Assembly: GCA_023614405.1 (NCBI GenBank)
Contig: CM042688.1
Location: forward strand, 70,852,253 to 70,916,252
Source of the DNA: Avena insularis
Lineage: Eukaryota; Streptophyta; Magnoliopsida; Poales; Poaceae
DNA length: 64,000 bases
Reading direction: 5' to 3'
Shown: in pieces, positions 58,801 through 64,000 of the stretch
Position numbering within the stretch: the first letter of the stretch is position 1
Layout: each line of letters opens with the position of its first letter
Translations under genes and position numbers: made by a program
The notes under the pieces: generated by a model
What the model saw: the letters and a program-made list of their open reading frames with translations, nothing else
Databases searched by the model: none
What the model was told of the DNA's origin: nothing

Positions 58801-61800
58801 TGCAATGACTCTAGTGGTTGATCCATGTTTGTTTGTGGAAATAACACACATGCAATGACTCTAGTGGTTGATACATGTGTAGTTTGCAAAAAGAACACAC
58901 ATGCAATGACTCCAGTGTTGGTTTTAGTATAAGAACACACATGCAATGACTCTAGTGGTTGATCCATGTGTGGTTTGTGGAAATAAATAATATGCAATGA
59001 CTCTAGTGGTTGATCCATGTATGGTTTGTGGAAATAACACACATGCAATGACTGTAATGGGTCCACATGTGTGGTTTGTGGAAAGAACACACATGTAATG
59101 ACTCTGGTTGATCCATATGTGGTTTGTGGAAAGAACACACATGCAATGACCACTGGTGTATCCATGTGTGGTTTGTGGAAAATAACACACATGCAATGAC
59201 TCTAGTGCTGGTTTGTGGTTTTAGTATAAGAACAAACATGCAATGACTCTAGTGGTTGATCCATGTGTGGTTTGTGGAAATAACACACATGCAATGACTC
59301 TAGTGGTGGATCCATGTGTGGTTTGTGGAAAGAACACACATGCAATGACCATTGGTGGATCCATGTGTGGTTTGTGGAAAAGAACACACATGCAATGACT
59401 CTAGTGTTGGTTTGTGGTTTTAGTATAAGAACAAACATGCAATGACTCTACTGGTTGATCCATGTGTGGTTTGTGGAATGAACACACATGCAATGACTCT
59501 GGTTGATCCATATGTGGTTTGTGGAAAGAACACACATGCCATGGCCACTAGTGGATCCATGTGTGGTTTGTGGAAAAGAACACACATGCAATGACTCTAG
59601 TACTGGTTTGTGGTTTTAGTATAAGAACACACATGCAATGACTCTAGTGGTTGATCCATGTTTGCTTGTGGAAATAACACACATGCAATGACTCTAGTGG
59701 TTGATCCATGTGTGGTTTGTGAAAAGAACACACATGCAATGACTCTAGTGTTGGTTTTAGTATAAGAACACACATGCAATGAATTTAGTGGTTGGTCCAT
59801 GTGTGGTTTGTGGAAAGAACACACATGCAATGACCACTGGTGGATCCATGTTGGTTTTAGTATAAGAACACACATGCAATGACTCTAGTACTGGTTTGTG
59901 GTTTTAGTATAAGAACAAACATGCAATGACTCTAGTGGTTGATCCATGTGTGGTTTGTGGAAAGAACACACATGCAATGACTAGTGGTTGATCCATATGT
60001 GGTTTGTGGAAAGAACACACATGCAATGACCACTGGTGGATCCATGTGTGGTTTGTGGAAAAGAACACACATGCAATGACTCTAGTGCTGGTTTGTGGTT
60101 TTAGTATAAGAACAAACATGCAATGACTCTAGTGGTTGATCCATGTGTGGTTTGTGGAAATAACACACATGCAATGACTCTAGTGGTGGCTCCATGTGTG
60201 GTTTGTGGAAAGAACACACATGCAATGACCATTGGTGGATCCATGTGTGGTTTGTGGAAAAGAACACACATGCAATGACTCTAGTGTTGGTTTGTGGTTT
60301 TAGTATAAGAACAAACATGCAATGACTCTAGTGGTTGATCCATGTGTGGTTTGTGGAAATAACACACATGCAATGACTCTGGTTGATCCATATGTGGTTT
60401 GTGGAAAGAACACACATGCCATGACCACTAGTGGATCCATGTGTGGTTCATGGAAAAGAACACACATGCAATGACTCTAGTACTGGTTTGTGGTTTTAGT
60501 ATAAGAACACACATGCAATGACTCTAGTGGTTGATCCATGTTTGTTTGTGGAAATAACACACATGCAATGACTCTAGTGGTTGATCCATGTGTGGTTTGT
60601 TAAAAGAACACACATGCAATGACTATAGTGTTGGTTTTAGTATAAGAACACACATGCAATGAATTTAGTGGTTGGTCCATGTGTGGTTTGTGGAAAGAAC
60701 ACACATGCAATGACCACTGGTGGATCCATGTTGGTTTTAGTATAAGAACACACATGCAATGACTCTAGTGCTGGTTTGTGGTTTTAGTATAAGAACAAAC
60801 ATGCAGTGACCCTAGTGGGTCCACATGTGTGGTTTGTGGAAAGATCACACATGCAATGACTCTGGTTGATCCATATGTGGTTTGTGGAAAGAACACACAT
60901 GCAATGACTCTAGTGGTGGATCCATGTGTGGTTTGTGGAAAAGAACACACATGTAATGACTCTAGTGCTGGTTTGTGGTTTTAGTATAAGAACAAACATG
61001 CAATGACTCTAGTGGTTGATCCATGTGTGGTTTGTGGAAAGAACACACATGCAATGACTAGTGGTTGATCCATATGTGGTTTGTGGAAAGAACACACATG
61101 CAATGACCACTAGTGGATCCATGTGTGGTTTGTGGAAAAGAACACACATGCAATGACTCTAGTACTGGTTTGTGATTTTAGTATAAGAACACACATGCAA
61201 TGACTCTAGTGGTTGATCCATGTTTGTTTTTGGAAATAACACACATGCAATGACTCTAGTGGTTGATCCATGTGTGGTTTGTGAAAAGAACACACATGCA
61301 ATGACTCTAGTGTTGGTTTTAGTATAAGAACACACATGCAATGAATTTAGTGGTTGGTCCATGTGTGGTTTGTGGAAAGAACACACATGCAATGACCACT
61401 GGTGGATCCATGTTGGTTTTAGTATAAGAACACACATGCAATGACTCTAGTGCTGGTTTGTGGTTTTAGTATAAGAACAAACATGCAGTGACCCTAGTGG
61501 GTCCACATGTGTGGTTTGTGCAAAGAACACACATGCAATGACTCTGGTTGATCCATATGTGGTTTGTGGAAAGCATACACATGCAATGACTCTAGTGGTG
61601 GATCCATGTGTGGTTTGTGGAAAAGAACACACATGTAATGACTCTAGTTCTGGTTTGTGGTTTTAGTATAAGAACAAACATGCAATGACTCTAGTGGTTG
61701 ATCCATGTGTGGTTTGTGGAAAGAACACACATGCAATGACTCTAGTGGTTGATCCATGTGTGGTTTGTGGAAAGAACACACGTGCAATGACTCTAGTGTT

Positions 61801-64000
61801 GGTTTTAGTATCAGAACACACATGCAATGACTCTATTGGTTGATCCATGTGTGGTTTGTGGAAAGAACACACATGCAATGACTCTGGTTGATCCATATGT
61901 GGTTTGTGTAAAGAACACACATGCAATGACTCTAGTGGTTGATCCATGTGTGGTTTGTGGAAATAACACATATGCAATGACTCTAGTGGTTGATCCATGT
62001 GTGGTTTGTGGAAATAACACACATGCAATGACTGTAATCGGTCCACATGTGGTTTGTGGAAAGAACACACATGCAATGACCACTGGTTGATCCATAAGTT
62101 GTTTGTGGAAAAGAACACACATGCAATGACCACTGGTGGATCCATGTGTGGTTTGTGGAAAAGAACACACATGCCATGACTCTAGTACTGGTTTGTGGTT
62201 TTAGTATAAGAACACACATGCAATGACTCTAGTGGTTGATCCATGTTGGTTTGTGGAAAGAACACAGATGCAATGACTAGTGGTTGATCCATATGTGGTT
62301 TGTGGAAAGAACACACATGCTAAGACCACTGGTGGATCCATGTTGGTTTTAGTATAAGAACACACATGCAATGACTCTAGTGGTTGATCCATGTTTGTTT
62401 GTGGAAATAACACACATGCAATGACTCTAGTGGTTGATCATGTGTGGTTTGTGAAAAGAACACACATGTAATGACTCTAGTGTTGGTTTTAGTATAAGAA
62501 CACACACGCAATGACTCTAGTGGTTGATCCATGTGTGGTTTGTGGAAATAACACATATGCAATGACTCTAGTTGTTGATCCATGTGTGGTTTGTCGAAAT
62601 AACACACATGCAATTGCTGTAATGGGTCCACATGTGTGGTTTGTGGAAAGAACACACATGCAATGACTCTAGTTGATCCATATGTGGTTTGTGGAAAGAA
62701 CACACATGCAATGACCACTGGTGGATCCATGTGTGGTTTGTGGAAAAGAACACACATGCAATGACTCTAGTGCTGGTTTGTGGTTTTAGTATAAGAACAA
62801 ACATGCAATGACTCTAGTGGTTGATCCATGTGTGGTTTGTGGCAAGAACACACATGTAATGACTCTAGTGGTGGATCCATGTGTGGTATGTGGAAAGAAC
62901 ACATATGCAATGACCACTGGTGGATCCATGTGTGGTTTGTGGGAAAGAACACATATGCAATGACTCTAGTGTTGGTTTGTGGTTTTAGTATAAGAACAAA
63001 CATGCAATGACTCTAGTGGTTGATCCATGTGTGCTTTGTGGAAAGAACACACATGCAATGACTCTGGTTGATCCATATGTGGTTTGTGGAAAGAACACAC
63101 ATGCAATGACCCTAGTATTGGTTTTAGTATAAGAACACACACCATCAATGACTCTAGTGGTTGATCCATGTGTGGTTTGTGGAAAGAACACACATGCAAT
63201 GACTCTGGTTGATCCATATGTGGTTTGTGGAAAGAACACACATGCAATGACTCTAGTGGTTGATCCATGTGTGGTTTGTGGAAATAACACATATACAATG
63301 ACTCTAGTGGTTGATCCATGTGTGGTTTGTGGAAATAACACACATGCAATGACTGTAATCGGTCCACATGTGGTTTGTGGAAAGAACACACATGCAATGA
63401 CCACTGGTTGATCCATAAGTTGTTTGTGGAAAAGAACACACATGCAATGACCACTGGTGGATCCATGTGTGGTTTGTGGAAAAGAACACACATGCCATGA
63501 CTCTAGTACTGGTTTGTGGTTTAAGTATAAGAACACATATGCAATGACTCTAGTGGTTGATCCATGTTGGTTTGTGGAAAGAACGCACATGCAATGACTA
63601 GTGGTTGATCCATATGTGGTTTGTGGAAAGAACACACATGCAATGACCACTAGTGGATCCATGTTGGTTTTAGTATAAGAACACACATGCAATGACTCTA
63701 GTGGTTGATCCATGTTTGTTTGTGGAAATAACACACATGCAATGACTCTAGTGGTTGATCATGTGTGGTTTGTGAAAAGAACACACATGTAATGACTCTA
63801 GTGTTGGTTTTAGTATAAGAACACACACGCAATGACTCTAGTGGTTGATCCATGTGTGGTTTGTGGAAATAACACATATGCAATGACTCTAGTTGTTGAT
63901 CCATGTGTGGTTTGTCGAAATAACACACATGCAATGGCTGTAATGGGTCCACATGTGTGGTTTGTGGAAAGAACAGACATGCAATGACTCTGGTTGATCC
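52831..64000. repeat. ~51-bp satellite array, segment 3, with higher-order repeats
   Basis: About 11.2 kb of tandem monomers reaching the window edge, roughly 220 copies. Variants include 51-bp units ending CTCTAGTGGTTGATC, CCACTGGTGGATC units, 48-bp CTCTGGTTGATC units and ~47-bp units with GGTTTTAGTATAAGAAC. These variants repeat in blocks. A 1,613-bp higher-order unit is clear (the motif ATAAGAAGAA at 54181 and 55794), and a 1,321-bp one near the end (CGGTCCAC at 62039 and 63360). Many long accidental ORFs arise because most unit lengths are multiples of three. Confidence 0.95.

Noticed and set aside
52831..64000. Long ORFs on both strands in the satellite (up to 249 codons), looking like repeat proteins
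   Set aside because: They follow from repeat units whose length is often a multiple of three; several frames and both strands are open alike, and 47-bp units break the phase.

Overview
The window is plant nuclear DNA, almost certainly from a grass (Poaceae), probably a large Pooideae-type genome. It is built from nested LTR retrotransposons, a decayed Mutator-like element (MULE) and a long tandem satellite. Every recognisable protein domain belongs to a transposable element or an element-associated gene; I see no convincing ordinary host gene. Pol II-type splice sites, tRNA-primed LTR elements and 5-bp target duplications exclude a prokaryotic reading.

Layout. 1-16229 is the 3' end of a Copia element (plus strand, SIRE/Maximus-like polypurine tract). 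Its 3' LTR is split by a 14.8-kb Athila-type Gypsy element on the minus strand (504-15261, target duplication ACAAG). The Athila gag is in turn split by a 4.7-kb insertion that looks like a solo large LTR (8554-13295). 16230-25390 holds a Gypsy LTR scrap and then a MULE region. That region has a multi-exon, frameshifted MuDR-type transposase (16953-22106), a two-exon minus-strand gene for a 120-aa GRF-type zinc-finger protein (22611-23061), a divergent plus-strand 135-aa ORF with two SUMO-interaction-like motifs (23361-23768), and an uncertain minus-strand gene inside a direct duplication (23988-25240).

From 25391 to the window end lies a roughly 12.6-kb array of a ~51-bp satellite whose main monomer carries a hairpin (CATGTGTG/CACACATG). 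Two retrotransposons interrupt it. The first is a Tat-lineage Gypsy element (26513-40595, minus strand, target duplication TGCAA). It has a second, archaeal-type RNase H and a spliced antisense gene on the plus strand. The second is a Tekay/Del-like chromovirus (40918-52830, plus strand, target duplication ATCCA) with a 4.2-kb 5' LTR. Its chromodomain and the first half of its 3' LTR are deleted. Removing both elements and one copy of each target duplication restores an uninterrupted satellite.

How the parts work together. The LTR elements encode Gag, protease, reverse transcriptase/RNase H and integrase, but every copy is broken by stops, frameshifts or catalytic-site changes. Movement would have to be driven by other copies. 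The most unusual regions are the MULE-associated GRF/SIM gene pair, the seven-exon antisense gene of the Tat element, the hairpin-forming higher-order satellite, and the hairpin repeat family inside the Athila element.
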